Part shown: positions 8,287 to 17,047 of the stretch, piece by piece | Layout of the letters: each line of letters starts with the position of its first letter | How positions within the stretch are numbered: position 1 is the stretch's first letter | Assembly (NCBI GenBank): GCA_024653225.1 | Contig: JANLGA010000011.1 | Span: 1-17,772 of the forward strand | Length of the DNA stretch: 17,772 nt | DNA from: Bacillota bacterium | Lineage (GTDB): Bacteria; Bacillota; Sulfobacillia; JABLXB01 | Reading direction: 5' to 3' | Notes under the pieces: model-generated | Told to the model about the DNA's origin: nothing | The model's input: only the letters and a program-made list of their open reading frames with translations | Databases searched by the model: none | Position numbers and translations under genes: made by a program

Positions 8287-8461
8287 GCCCGACTCCCTCC
8301 CGTATTCTGCATCCCCGCGCAATTCGGCGGCAACGAGGCCGGGGGCCCCCAAGGGGGCCAACTACGATGGTTTTCCGTCAGAGGGCGTCCCCGGCCTTAC
8401 ACGATCTTTCTCCGACGCGAATGCCCCCGTGTTTCAGGATAGGTTTGCCGGTACGCTTGCA

Positions 8462-9894
8462 CTACACCTTGAAGAACACGCGTCGCAAGAGCCCGTGGTA
8501 CTCTTCAATTCGGCTCTGCGACGGGGGCGCGGTGGCCAAGCTGACCACCACGTACGCAGCCCCCCCGAGGATCACTCCCCATGTGATGTAATGGATCCCG
8601 AACGGGGATTGCGGAAGGCCGAACATCTTCAGGTATAGGACCCAGTATATTACGTTGGACACCACCAACGAACTCACAGCCCCCGCCTTCGTTCCCCTCG
8701 GCCAATACAGGCAGCCCAGTACCGGCCAGAAGACCGAACTGAAACCATAGAAAAGCGCGGTCATGAGGACCATGAACTTCGGCGGTTGCATCGCCACGAG
8801 GAAGCACAGGAGAGACAGGCCCACAATGAAATACCTTCCCGCAGTTGTCGCCGTCTCTTCTCTCAACCCTGGAGCGAAATACTTCTTAAGCAAGTCCTCG
8901 GTCAAGAACTGGCTCACGACCAAGAGTAGCGAGTCTACCGTGGACATCGCAGCCGCGGTCGCCGCTGCGAGCACGATCGTCCCGAATAGGGGCGCGAACT
9001 TCCCGAAGTACTCCATCAAGGCTCTCTCTGCCTGTACACCAGTCAATCCGGGCACGAAGAACTTCAAGCTGAAGCTCTGAAACATTGAAAGGAGGTAGGT
9101 GATGGGCAGTATGATGGTGGTCATGATGCAGGCTCGTTTCCAGTGTTTCAGGTCACGTGTTGCCAGGGCGCGAACCCATGTATCCGGGCGTAGTGCAGGG
9201 AACCATGTGTACAGAAACAAGAGTGAGAACCAGAGACCCCAGGGAAAGGTACCGGCCCCTCCCGGAATCCCCAACATCTTGGGGTGTTCAGCAGCCAGCC
9301 TGGAGAACAAGGCGTACACTCCTCCGCTTCTCACGGCGAGGAACACTGCCAACCCCCATCCCACGATCAAGAAGAACGCACCTTGCATGATGTCGGTCCA
9401 AACCACCGAGCGGAAGCCCCCGGCTATGACGTACGTGGCGCAGACCCCGAGCAGAAAGGCGGCTGGAACTGGATCGTGAAATAGGGGACGGTGTACACAA
9501 TGTATATGATACTCACGAGTATGCCTAGGGTCTTGCTGTCATAGTAGTGTTCCAGCATCTGAGCCGGAGAGCTGTGACCGTACTTCTTCCCGAGAATGTG
9601 TATGGGGCCGCCGATAAGCCAGTATGCCAAGCCGTAGATCGCCACGTAGACAATGGCTTGGGTTTGGGGGAAGCCGTGTATGTAGTAGAAACCGACGGCC
9701 CCCATGAGCAGATACGCCGAATAGAAGCTGGCGGTCAGGGTGAAGAATGACGAGAGCCAGTCCATCGTACGGCTTCCTAAGAAGAAATCCTCGGAAGTCT
9801 TCTTGCTGTGCTTCCACCCGAACCAGCCCAGCAAGAAGCACAGGGCACTGTAGACCCCGACTACGAGGATCGCCAACGACGCCATGGAGTTCAT
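8462..9894 (-). pseudogene. Sodium:solute symporter (SSS family), split by a one-base frameshift
   Basis: Two adjacent frames make one SSS transporter. The N-terminal part starts at ATG 9894 (MNSMASLAILVVGVYSALC) and carries KTSEDFFLGSRTMDW and several helices down to YTVPYFTIQFQ. The C-terminal part continues in another frame as AAFLLGVCATYVIAGGF then VWTDIMQG, LVVSQFLTEDLLKKYF and the final helices to 8462. The total, 1433 bp, is exactly one base short of 478 codons. The simplest explanation is loss of one G in a CAGGCC context near 9463 (minus-strand reading CAGCCGCC). No other stop interrupts either half, so the lesion is either very recent or a sequencing error. ATG 9894 overlaps the upstream stop as ATGA, with GGAGG 10 nt upstream. 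Substrate unknown; context suggests an amino acid, dipeptide or carboxylate. Confidence 0.88.
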
Positions 9895-10205
9895 TCTTCT
9901 TTCACCTCCCACGTGCTCAGAATGTAGACTGCGGCGACACAAGTCACAGCTGTCAGGAAGATGACATAGGCGAAATCAACGGGCATTCCGAGCACCCAGG
10001 TGATGTTGGGAGGCATCGACCGCTCAACCAGTGGACCGAGTACCGGTTTGTTGAACAGTAGCCACCAGGCGATGCCAAAATACAGAAATGCCAACCATGC
10101 CTTGGGGGACTTGGGGAGCAGCAGGCCGTACATGCAACTCCAACCCCTTTCTCGAAGTAGTTTGGTCCAGCCTTTCTCCGGTCGAAACCGCCAGTAATGC
10201 CGCAT
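9891..10205 (-). CDS. Small two-helix membrane protein paired with the SSS symporter
   Basis: 104 aa from ATG 10205; a TTG at 10214 is also open. A basic N-terminal segment (RHYWRFRPEKGWTKLLRERGW) precedes two hydrophobic spans, WLAFLYFGIAWWLLF and DFAYVIFLTAVTCVAAVYIL, and the tail is acidic (STWEVKEE). Its stop overlaps the symporter start (ATGA). Small two-helix proteins encoded just upstream of SSS permeases are a recurring arrangement (for example YhdT with PanF, YjcH with ActP, and DUF3311/DUF4212 proteins). I do not recognise the exact family. Probable role: accessory subunit or assembly factor of the symporter. Confidence 0.75.
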   Translation of the reverse strand: MRHYWRFRPEKGWTKLLRERGWSCMYGLLLPKSPKAWLAFLYFGIAWWLLFNKPVLGPLVERSMPPNITWVLGMPVDFAYVIFLTAVTCVAAVYILSTWEVKEE

Positions 10206-10217
10206 GCCGCTCAAAGA

Positions 10218-10604
10218 TCACGTGTGGGCAATGACTTCGATCTCCATCTCTGCCCCCTTAGGCAGATCCTTGACGGCCACGCACGCTCGGGCGGGTGGAG
10301 CCTCCTTGAAGTACCTTGCATATACCTCATTGACGGCCTGAAAATCGGACATGTCCTTCAAGAATACAGTTGACTTAATGACCCGTGACAAGTCGGAACC
10401 TGCAGCCTTCAAGATCACCTCGACTTCCCGGAGTACTAACTCGGTCTGGTCCTTGATGGAGCCGTGAAGAACAGCGCCAGTCTCCCTTTCAATGGGGATC
10501 TGCCCGGAAACGAATACGAGCCCATTCCAAACGATGGCCTGAGAATACGGTCCAACGGCTTGAGGAGCTTCACTCGTTTGTACCTGTCGTTTCGGCTGTG
10601 ACAT
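10218..10604 (-). CDS. ridA: RidA family enamine/imine deaminase
   Basis: 128 aa, typical RidA length. RidA hydrolyses reactive 2-aminoacrylate-type enamines/imines released by PLP or flavin enzymes to keto acids and ammonia. Motifs: AVGPYSQAIVWNGLVFVSGQIP at the N-terminus, and PPARACVAVKDLPKGAEMEIEVIA with Arg106, the carboxylate-binding arginine, and Glu122, both retained in active enzymes. ATG 10604 has GGAGG with a 6-nt gap. The gene follows the regulator after 2 bp. Within this operon it plausibly detoxifies imines made by the FAD oxidoreductase or PLP enzymes. General RidA housekeeping roles are also possible. Confidence 0.94.
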   Translation of the reverse strand: MSQPKRQVQTSEAPQAVGPYSQAIVWNGLVFVSGQIPIERETGAVLHGSIKDQTELVLREVEVILKAAGSDLSRVIKSTVFLKDMSDFQAVNEVYARYFKEAPPARACVAVKDLPKGAEMEIEVIAHT

Positions 10605-10606
10605 GC

Positions 10607-11272
10607 TCACCCTCCAGTCTGAGATCCGGAGCTCAACAGACGCTGTCCCCTGACTTCATCTACGTAGCCGTACACAGTCGCGCGTGAGAGTGACAGCGCA
10701 CTTGCAACAGCCTCAATCGCCCCCTTTACCAGGAATAGTCCCTCTTCATCCAGTCGGCGCACTATCTGGAGCTTATCTTCCTTCGACATGAGCGCCACAG
10801 GCTTGGGAATTGCGTTCACCGAACGCTGAATCATGAAGGTGACCAGTTGTCCGATATCAGTAGTAAAGTCCTCTTTGACCCCGGAGGGTTCGTCACGGTG
10901 AACCTCGGTGAATGTCTCAATCGCTTTCTGGGCACCCAAAAATGCCGTCAGATCGAGGTTAATGCAAAGGCAGCCGATGGGCTTGCCGGAATTGTCCCGT
11001 ATGAAGATAGTGGAAGACTTCAATACCCGTCCGTCGGGGAGAGTCGTCGGATAGCCCAACATGTCCTCGACCTTCCCGGCCTTGAGAACCGATAAGACCA
11101 GGTTGGTTATCGGGCCGCCGATTGAGCGACCGGTGATATTGCCCGAGATCGCCACGATAGAATGCTCGACGTCAGTGAAGTCGTGCAAGACCACCTCGTA
11201 AAAACATCCCAATGCCGCCTGCAAGGAAGGCACAATGTCTTTGATGATTTGCAATTGCCTGAACCCTCGCAC
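10607..11272 (-). CDS. YheO/DauR-like PAS-HTH transcriptional regulator
   Basis: 221 aa. The N-terminal PAS-like sensor (about 7-115) has EVVLHDFTDVEHSIVAISG, GRSIGGPIT and CLCINLDLTA, typical of the YheO family. The C-terminal winged/HTH segment (about 163-207) reads SKEDKLQIVRRLDEEGLF...ASALSLSRATVYGYVDE. DauR in Pseudomonas represses D-arginine catabolic genes and responds to an amino acid; here the gene heads the RidA-to-Pxp operon and probably controls it and itself. Start is uncertain: GTG 11272 has only GAGAAA upstream, whereas TTG 11254 has GAGGG 9 nt upstream and begins nearer the conserved domain. An inverted repeat at 11325-11340 upstream is a candidate operator. Confidence 0.87.
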   Translation of the reverse strand: MRGFRQLQIIKDIVPSLQAALGCFYEVVLHDFTDVEHSIVAISGNITGRSIGGPITNLVLSVLKAGKVEDMLGYPTTLPDGRVLKSSTIFIRDNSGKPIGCLCINLDLTAFLGAQKAIETFTEVHRDEPSGVKEDFTTDIGQLVTFMIQRSVNAIPKPVALMSKEDKLQIVRRLDEEGLFLVKGAIEAVASALSLSRATVYGYVDEVRGQRLLSSGSQTGG

Positions 11273-11324
11273 TTTCTCAGCCCCCGTACCGCACGTGAAC
11301 TCGGATAATACTTCTCCCGCCTTT

Positions 11325-11340
11325 CCAGAAATCCTTCTGG
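11325..11340. promoter_or_regulatory. 16-bp inverted repeat, candidate operator of the YheO-like regulator
   Basis: CCAGAA-ATCC-TTCTGG is a perfect 6-bp inverted repeat with a 4-bp spacer. It lies about 53 bp upstream of the regulator start and 15-30 bp upstream of a possible -10 (11305-11310), so a bound dimer would cover the -35 zone. There is no T-run, which argues against a terminator. Autoregulation is inferred from position only; no second copy was found in this window. Confidence 0.35.
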
Positions 11341-11489
11341 TTCTGATAATTTTCTATTAGCTTCACGCCATCTCATGTCCTGGCCTACAACCTGCCTGAT
11401 TTGGCGCCGCTGCGTCTCAGGCGCAGGGGGATACCGGGAGTATTGACGAAGATTGCCGGGGGCTTGGGGCCCAACCACGGCCGTGGATG

Positions 11490-11517
11490 AAAACGGACTG
11501 CCCCAACCCGGAGTCCG
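11490..11517 (-). terminator. Probable rho-independent terminator after the AGCS symporter
   Basis: On the minus strand a 6-bp stem (CGGACT ... AGTCCG) with a 12-nt GC-rich loop that can pair further inside is followed at once by TTTT (11493-11490). It lies about 64 bp past the symporter stop and before the regulator promoter area, where the upstream operon would be expected to end. The T-run is short, so efficiency may be modest. Confidence 0.5.
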
Positions 11518-11580
11518 CGTCACCGGAGCCCTGAGGGTCGAGGCAGCCCTGCATTAACTACGGACCGCCGACTTTTCGGC

Positions 11581-12945
<1,365 letters not shown>

Positions 12946-12949
12946 CTGC

Positions 12950-13024
12950 TCACTCCTCCTTAGGCTGCACGATGTCCCTCCGAACGAATCCCGTCATGGG
13001 CGGCCGACGCCGGCCGGCCTCCAT
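12950..13024 (-). CDS. Possible 24-codon ORF between the PLP enzyme and the symporter
   Basis: Starts at ATG 13024, sharing one base with the upstream stop (TGATG), and ends with TGA 5 bp before the symporter ATG. The peptide is basic and proline/arginine-rich at first (MEAGRRRPPMTGF) and ends in KEE. AGGAGG sits only 2 nt before the ATG, too close for normal initiation but compatible with re-initiation after the upstream gene. It may be a coupling leader peptide or pure chance. I recognise no family. Confidence 0.25.
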   Translation of the reverse strand: MEAGRRRPPMTGFVRRDIVQPKEE

Positions 13025-14430
13025 CACCTCCTTTGTGGCTGTGGCCCGTCCCGCAACTTTGACAAGCGGTCGTCAATCGCGCATACTTTGGCCCGCTCCT
13101 GGGCCCACCAGGACCGGCTCCTCTGGGCGTCAAGCTGTTCCACTGTCTTGCCCTGCTGCTCCACCCATGTGTAGTACTTGAGGTTAAACCACCTGTCTCG
13201 GTTGTGGACCGTCCCCTCCTGAACGTAGTCCATCTTGGCGTTGAGAAAGATGCCGTGATGCCTTGCCACTGCGCTCGCCGCATTCAACCTGCCGAACCTC
13301 CGGTCGAGGGCCAGCATCACGGAGTGATACCTGTCTATGGCGTCCGTCAGGACCGTCACCACGACCTGATCCTCGGTCATCCTGTAGTACTTGGCAGTCT
13401 TGATCGCCCCGATGAGGTTGCACACCCCCGATATGCCGAAGATGGTGGACATCTCGCGCACGGTGTCAGGAGCGACTCCGGCCCGGGATTCCAGGTACTC
13501 CATGCCCACGGGGTCGGTCAGCAGCTGCAGGCCGAGCTTGCACTCCATGTCGTCAATGCACATCAGGCAGTCCATGTCCAGCACGTTGTGGATCCACGTT
13601 ACGTGCTTGTCCCCGATGCCCTGGATGTCGTGGTCGCCGTATCCATTGTTGTATAGAGTGGGGCACTGCACCGGCTCTAGCCCGACCGTCAGGCTCTCGG
13701 GGAATACCTCCTTCAGCCTGTCGCCGGCGGCGATGGTCCCGGCGGACCCCATGGCGGAAACGAATGCTGCGCACCTGCCGTCGCCTATGCCCTTCCCGTG
13801 CAAATCAGCAAGGAGCTCCACCACGGTGTTGCCCGTGACATAGTAGTGAAAACGGTAGTTCCCCATTTCCTCGAACTGGTTGAGTATCCTGATCTCCGGC
13901 CGAAGGCGGAGCTCCCTGCACTTTTCGTATATCTGCCTCACGCTGGACTCACACCCCGGCGTCTTGATATACCGCGCCCCGTACCGCTCTATCAATTGAA
14001 ACCGTTCTTTGCTCATCATCTCGGGAAGCACCACGAGTGAATCGTAGCCCATCCTGGGGCCGACCCACGCCCCTCCAATGCCGTAGTTGCCCGTGGAAGG
14101 AAAGACCAGCGTGTGGCGCCCCGGCTCGATCTCGCCGGCAAGCTGCTTTTCGAGCACGACGGAGTACGCCGCCCCCACCTTGTGCGACCTCGTGGGAAAG
14201 TCCCTGGCGTAGAGGGCGACTATGTTTGCGTCCACGCCCGTCAATTCCCGGGGAATGACCACGTGCGACGGCCGGCCGTCCGCGCGCTTCCACGTGATGT
14301 TGTAGAGGTTGATCTCGTCCAGCGGGTCCAGTTCCTGCGCCTGCAGGGCCCTCTGTCGCGTCGCCGGATCGATCCTTTCCGGATGCAGCATCTCCTCGAA
14401 TGTTGGGCCCCAAACAAGCCTGTTCGACAT
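13024..14430 (-). CDS. Fold-type-II PLP-dependent enzyme of unknown specificity
   Basis: 468 aa. Fold-type-II (tryptophan synthase beta/cysteine synthase-like) features: Lys84 in RSHKVGAAYSV as the likely PLP lysine, PSTGNYGIGGAW at 111-122 as the cofactor-anchoring asparagine loop, and FVSAMGSAGTIAAGD as the phosphate-binding glycine loop. The lysine context (SHKVGA) differs from the usual GSFKDR, and the protein has a long N-terminal segment plus a tryptophan/arginine-rich C-terminus (FNLKYYTWVEQQ, SWWAQERAK). I do not recognise a named enzyme; it lacks the sequence expected of the OrtB thiolase subunit. ATG 14430 lies 1 bp after the upstream stop with a G-rich Shine-Dalgarno 7 nt away. Probably acts on the same substrate or product as the upstream threonine-synthase-like enzyme. 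Confidence 0.85.
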   Translation of the reverse strand: MSNRLVWGPTFEEMLHPERIDPATRQRALQAQELDPLDEINLYNITWKRADGRPSHVVIPRELTGVDANIVALYARDFPTRSHKVGAAYSVVLEKQLAGEIEPGRHTLVFPSTGNYGIGGAWVGPRMGYDSLVVLPEMMSKERFQLIERYGARYIKTPGCESSVRQIYEKCRELRLRPEIRILNQFEEMGNYRFHYYVTGNTVVELLADLHGKGIGDGRCAAFVSAMGSAGTIAAGDRLKEVFPESLTVGLEPVQCPTLYNNGYGDHDIQGIGDKHVTWIHNVLDMDCLMCIDDMECKLGLQLLTDPVGMEYLESRAGVAPDTVREMSTIFGISGVCNLIGAIKTAKYYRMTEDQVVVTVLTDAIDRYHSVMLALDRRFGRLNAASAVARHHGIFLNAKMDYVQEGTVHNRDRWFNLKYYTWVEQQGKTVEQLDAQRSRSWWAQERAKVCAIDDRLSKLRDGPQPQRR

Positions 14431-14431
14431 G

Positions 14432-15682
14432 TTATTTCCCCCCGGGTCCTCCGGCCCGTGTCAGACAACGGATCCCTTCCAGCCTCGGTTCCGAAGTGAT
14501 CGGCTCGCGGCAGGCCCTTCTCGCGGTTGCGATGTCTTTCAGCCCGTTGCCCGTTACGACCACTACAACGCTGTCGTCCGCTCTCAGCATTCCCTCCCGC
14601 GCCATCTTGCAGAATCCGGCGAAACCGGCGACCCCGGCGGGTTCCCCGAAGACTCCGGTCCGCCTGGCGAGTCCCCCGATCGCCGACAGAATCTCCTCGT
14701 CGGTGACGGTCACCATGCGACCCCCGCTGTTCCTGACGGCCCTCAACGCCTTGGCCCAGTTCCTGGGCCTGCCCACTGCAATGCTGTCGGCGATCGTATG
14801 CGCGGTCTCCGGCCGGACCTTTGAGTCTTCCTCAACGAAAGCCCGCTGGATCGGCCTGCATCCTTCCGCCTGCACGCCGCACAGCCGCGGCATGCGCTCG
14901 ATGAGCCCCAGAGAAACCATCTCACTGAACCCCTTGTACAGCCCCCCGATGCAACACCCGTCCCCCACAGCGATGAACACCCAGTCGGGCGCGTTCCAGT
15001 CGAGCTGCTCCGCGATCTCCAGGGCGCACGTCTTCTTGCCCTCGAGCAAATAGGGGTTGATCCCGCAATTGCGGTTGTACCATCCGAACTCCTCGACGGC
15101 CTCGGCGGAAAGATTGAAGGCGTCCTCGTATGTCCCGTCCACAAGCACCACAGCCGCGTCATAGACCAGGAGCTGGGTCACCTTGGCCTCCGGGGCGGTA
15201 CGCGGCACAAAAATGAACGCATCGAGCCCCGTAATGGCGGAGAAACCGGCCAGCGAACTGGCGGCGTTTCCCGTCGAGGCGCAGGCTATCGCCCGGCGGC
15301 CCAGCTCCACCGCTCTACCCACCCCCACGGCGCTCGCCCTGTCCTTCAGCGAGCCCGTGGGGTTCCTCCCCTCGTCCTTGATGAACAGGCGCTTGACCCC
15401 GTACTCCGCTGCCAGCCGGTCGCTCCTGTACAGGGGGGTCCATCCCACGGCAAGCGCCTGGACGTGCTCCGCTCTCGACACGGGGAGGATCGCGCGGTAC
15501 CGCCACATGCCGGGCGCTTCGCTCGCAAGCCCGGCCCGTGACATCTCCGCTCTCGCTTTCTCGTAGTCGTACAGGACATCCAGGGTTCCGTCATTCCCGC
15601 AGTGCGGGCAGGTGTACTCGACCTCCCCCTCCCCGAACGAACGCCCGCACAGCACGCACCTCAGCTCAGCTACTCTCCCCAT
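14432..15682 (-). CDS. Threonine synthase-like PLP enzyme with zinc ribbon
   Basis: 416 aa. The N-terminal zinc ribbon has Cys9/Cys12 (CVLCG) and Cys25/Cys28 (CPHCG), as in many threonine synthases. PLP domain: Lys113 in NPTGSLKDRAS, ACASTGNAASSLAGFSA as the cofactor loop, and VAVGDGCCIGGLYKG as the phosphate loop. By similarity it is a threonine synthase, which uses O-phosphohomoserine. However, no homoserine or threonine biosynthesis gene is nearby and it sits between a YgeY-type hydrolase and another PLP enzyme, so a catabolic beta/gamma-elimination or replacement role is at least as likely. ATG 15682 lies 1 bp after the hydrolase stop with GGGAG 7 nt upstream. Confidence 0.88.
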   Translation of the reverse strand: MGRVAELRCVLCGRSFGEGEVEYTCPHCGNDGTLDVLYDYEKARAEMSRAGLASEAPGMWRYRAILPVSRAEHVQALAVGWTPLYRSDRLAAEYGVKRLFIKDEGRNPTGSLKDRASAVGVGRAVELGRRAIACASTGNAASSLAGFSAITGLDAFIFVPRTAPEAKVTQLLVYDAAVVLVDGTYEDAFNLSAEAVEEFGWYNRNCGINPYLLEGKKTCALEIAEQLDWNAPDWVFIAVGDGCCIGGLYKGFSEMVSLGLIERMPRLCGVQAEGCRPIQRAFVEEDSKVRPETAHTIADSIAVGRPRNWAKALRAVRNSGGRMVTVTDEEILSAIGGLARRTGVFGEPAGVAGFAGFCKMAREGMLRADDSVVVVVTGNGLKDIATARRACREPITSEPRLEGIRCLTRAGGPGGK

Positions 15683-15683
15683 C

Positions 15684-16883
15684 TCACTTCTCCCGAACCA
15701 GGAGCGACCTCGCTATGCCGTAGAACCCCTCGCATGCCTTCACCAGCTGGTCGACCTCGATGTACTCGTCAACGACGTGGGCGAGGTCCTCGCGTGACGG
15801 CCCGAAGCCTATGGTCGGTATGCCGGCTACTCCGGCGTAGTAGCTCCCGTCTGTGCAAAAACTGTAGTGGGTCACCTGCGGGTCGAGGCCGACTGCCCTC
15901 AATCCGGCAAGTGCCTCTTGAACAAACTCGTGGTCTTCGTCTAAAAGCCAAGCAGGCATGAACCTCTTCGCCTTGATCGGGTTCCCGGTGTAGCATCTGT
16001 CCTCGCCCACGGCGTAGGCGACGACGGCCTCCAGGTCCGGGTCGCGCGCCTGCACCTCCGAGACAATCGCACGCAGTTCCCCGAGGACGTCTTCCTCGCT
16101 CTCTCCGACGAGAAGGCGCCTGTCAAAGGTCACCCTGCATCTCTCGGGTACCACGCTTGCCCCCGGATATGGGGAAGAGATGATATCGGTCAGCTCGAGG
16201 ATGCCCTTGCCCAGCACGGGGTGCCTGGACGGAACGAATCGCTCTTCCACGGCCGAGAGGAGCTTTACCATCTTCTTCACTGCGTTCAGACCGGCTTCCG
16301 GATTGGATGAGTGGGCGGGTCTTCCGACAGTTTCGATCACCACCTCCGCTCTGCCCCGTTGTCCCCTCTTGAGATTCAGCTGCGATGCCTCCCCGATCAC
16401 CACGTAGTCCGGTCGGTACTGTTCGCCGATCTCGCGGCTGGCGACGCCCTCGAAGCATTCCTCGTGCACGGACCCCGCTACCAGGATCTCTCCTGTCATC
16501 CGGTCCCGACAGTCCTCCCTTACGTAGGCGGCCGCGAGCAACATGGCGGCGATGCTGCCCTTCATGTCGCTGGACCCACGACCGTAGATGCGACCGTCCT
16601 CCAGGACGCCGCCGAACGGGTCCTTCGTCCACCTCTCGGGGCTGCTCACTTCCACGTGGTCCATGTGGCCTTCGAAGAGAAGCCGCTTCCCGCCGGGTGC
16701 ACCCCTTACGACCCCGACCACGTTCCCGTACCTGTCGGTGTCAACCTCGTCATATCCCAGGGCCGTCATCGTGTGTCTCATCAGTGCGGCCATCTCTTCC
16801 TCGTGCCCGGACAGGCTCGGCCTGCGGACCATTTCCTTGCAGAGCGCCACTACCTGTTCGCGACGAGCGGCGTTCAGCACCAT
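15684..16883 (-). CDS. YgeY-family M20 peptidase/deacylase
   Basis: 399 aa zinc-dependent hydrolase. M20 ligands are all visible: His73 and Asp75 (FEGHMDHVEV), Asp106 (GRGSSDMKG), catalytic Glu141 with Glu142 (VHEEC), Glu165 (VIGEAS) and His369 (SREDLAHVV). The segments DRRLLVGESEEDV, MPAWLLDEDH and GIPTIGFGPSREDLAH match the YgeY group, often annotated as a selenium-metabolism-linked hydrolase next to diaminopropionate ammonia-lyase and dihydropyrimidinase genes. Likely removes an N-acyl or N-carbamoyl group, or cleaves a dipeptide, to supply an amino acid to the two PLP enzymes downstream. ATG 16883 has AGGGGG 10 nt upstream; a frame open to 16958 would start inside the promoter and is rejected. 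Confidence 0.88.
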   Translation of the reverse strand: MVLNAARREQVVALCKEMVRRPSLSGHEEEMAALMRHTMTALGYDEVDTDRYGNVVGVVRGAPGGKRLLFEGHMDHVEVSSPERWTKDPFGGVLEDGRIYGRGSSDMKGSIAAMLLAAAYVREDCRDRMTGEILVAGSVHEECFEGVASREIGEQYRPDYVVIGEASQLNLKRGQRGRAEVVIETVGRPAHSSNPEAGLNAVKKMVKLLSAVEERFVPSRHPVLGKGILELTDIISSPYPGASVVPERCRVTFDRRLLVGESEEDVLGELRAIVSEVQARDPDLEAVVAYAVGEDRCYTGNPIKAKRFMPAWLLDEDHEFVQEALAGLRAVGLDPQVTHYSFCTDGSYYAGVAGIPTIGFGPSREDLAHVVDEYIEVDQLVKACEGFYGIARSLLVREK

Positions 16884-16920
16884 CGGCAACGTACCCCCTT
16901 TGCGGCACGGGGAAAGTGCG

Positions 16921-16960
16921 AATTGCATCCCTCGGTACCCGAAGTACCGGGGATGCAATT
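16921..16960. repeat. 40-bp imperfect inverted repeat over the -12/start-site region
   Basis: Left arm 16921-16938 and right arm 16944-16960 are complementary over 17 bp, with a single unpaired base (T at 16932) and a 5-nt loop (CCGAA). The outer ten bases AATTGCATCC / GGATGCAATT pair perfectly. The right arm contains the -12 GC element, and the predicted start site falls around the loop. A transcript from that promoter would carry only one arm, so the repeat probably acts as DNA (operator or protein site) rather than as an RNA hairpin. Confidence 0.7.
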
Positions 16961-16969
16961 ACCTTGCCA
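16954..16969 (-). promoter_or_regulatory. Sigma-54 (-24/-12) promoter of the YgeY-type operon
   Basis: The minus strand reads TGGCAAGGTAATTGCA. It matches the sigma-54 consensus TGGCAC-N5-TTGCA at all but one listed position (C to A) and has the required GG-N10-GC spacing: GG at 16968-16967, GC at 16956-16955. The predicted start is near 16943, giving a leader of about 60 nt before ATG 16883. An EBP gene lies directly upstream and three inverted repeats sit at about -112, -233 and -252. Confidence 0.78.
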
Positions 16970-17047
16970 CCTCGAGCGAAAGGGCCAAGAAACACCAGCA
17001 AGCCGCACTTGTCTCACGCCGTCCCGCACTTGCGGTTACACTACCAC

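Larger units (their letters stand above)
11273..11580. other. Intergenic region between the AGCS symporter and the YheO-like regulator
   Basis: 308 bp without a credible gene. From the symporter side it holds a short hairpin abutting the stop codon (GCCGA-CTTT-TCGGC, 11567-11580, no T-run), a better terminator at 11490-11517, and a perfect 12-bp palindrome CCACGGCCGTGG at 11475-11486. Closer to the regulator there is an AT-rich patch (about 11340-11357) and an inverted repeat at 11325-11340. This region separates the two operons. A weak sigma-70-like -10 (TATTAT, complement of 11305-11310) is the only promoter hint; no convincing -35 was found. Confidence 0.6.

Noticed and set aside
8344..8359. 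Perfect GGCCCCC-AA-GGGGGCC palindrome upstream of the class V aminotransferase-fold gene
   Set aside because: Considered as a terminator after the symporter, but no T-run follows on either strand and the operon seems to continue; probably GC-rich spacer, at most an attenuating hairpin.
16905..16930. Divergent plus-strand sigma-54 promoter using the left arm of the 40-bp repeat
   Set aside because: TTGC is present but the nearest GG lies 12 rather than 10 bases away, and no plus-strand gene follows.
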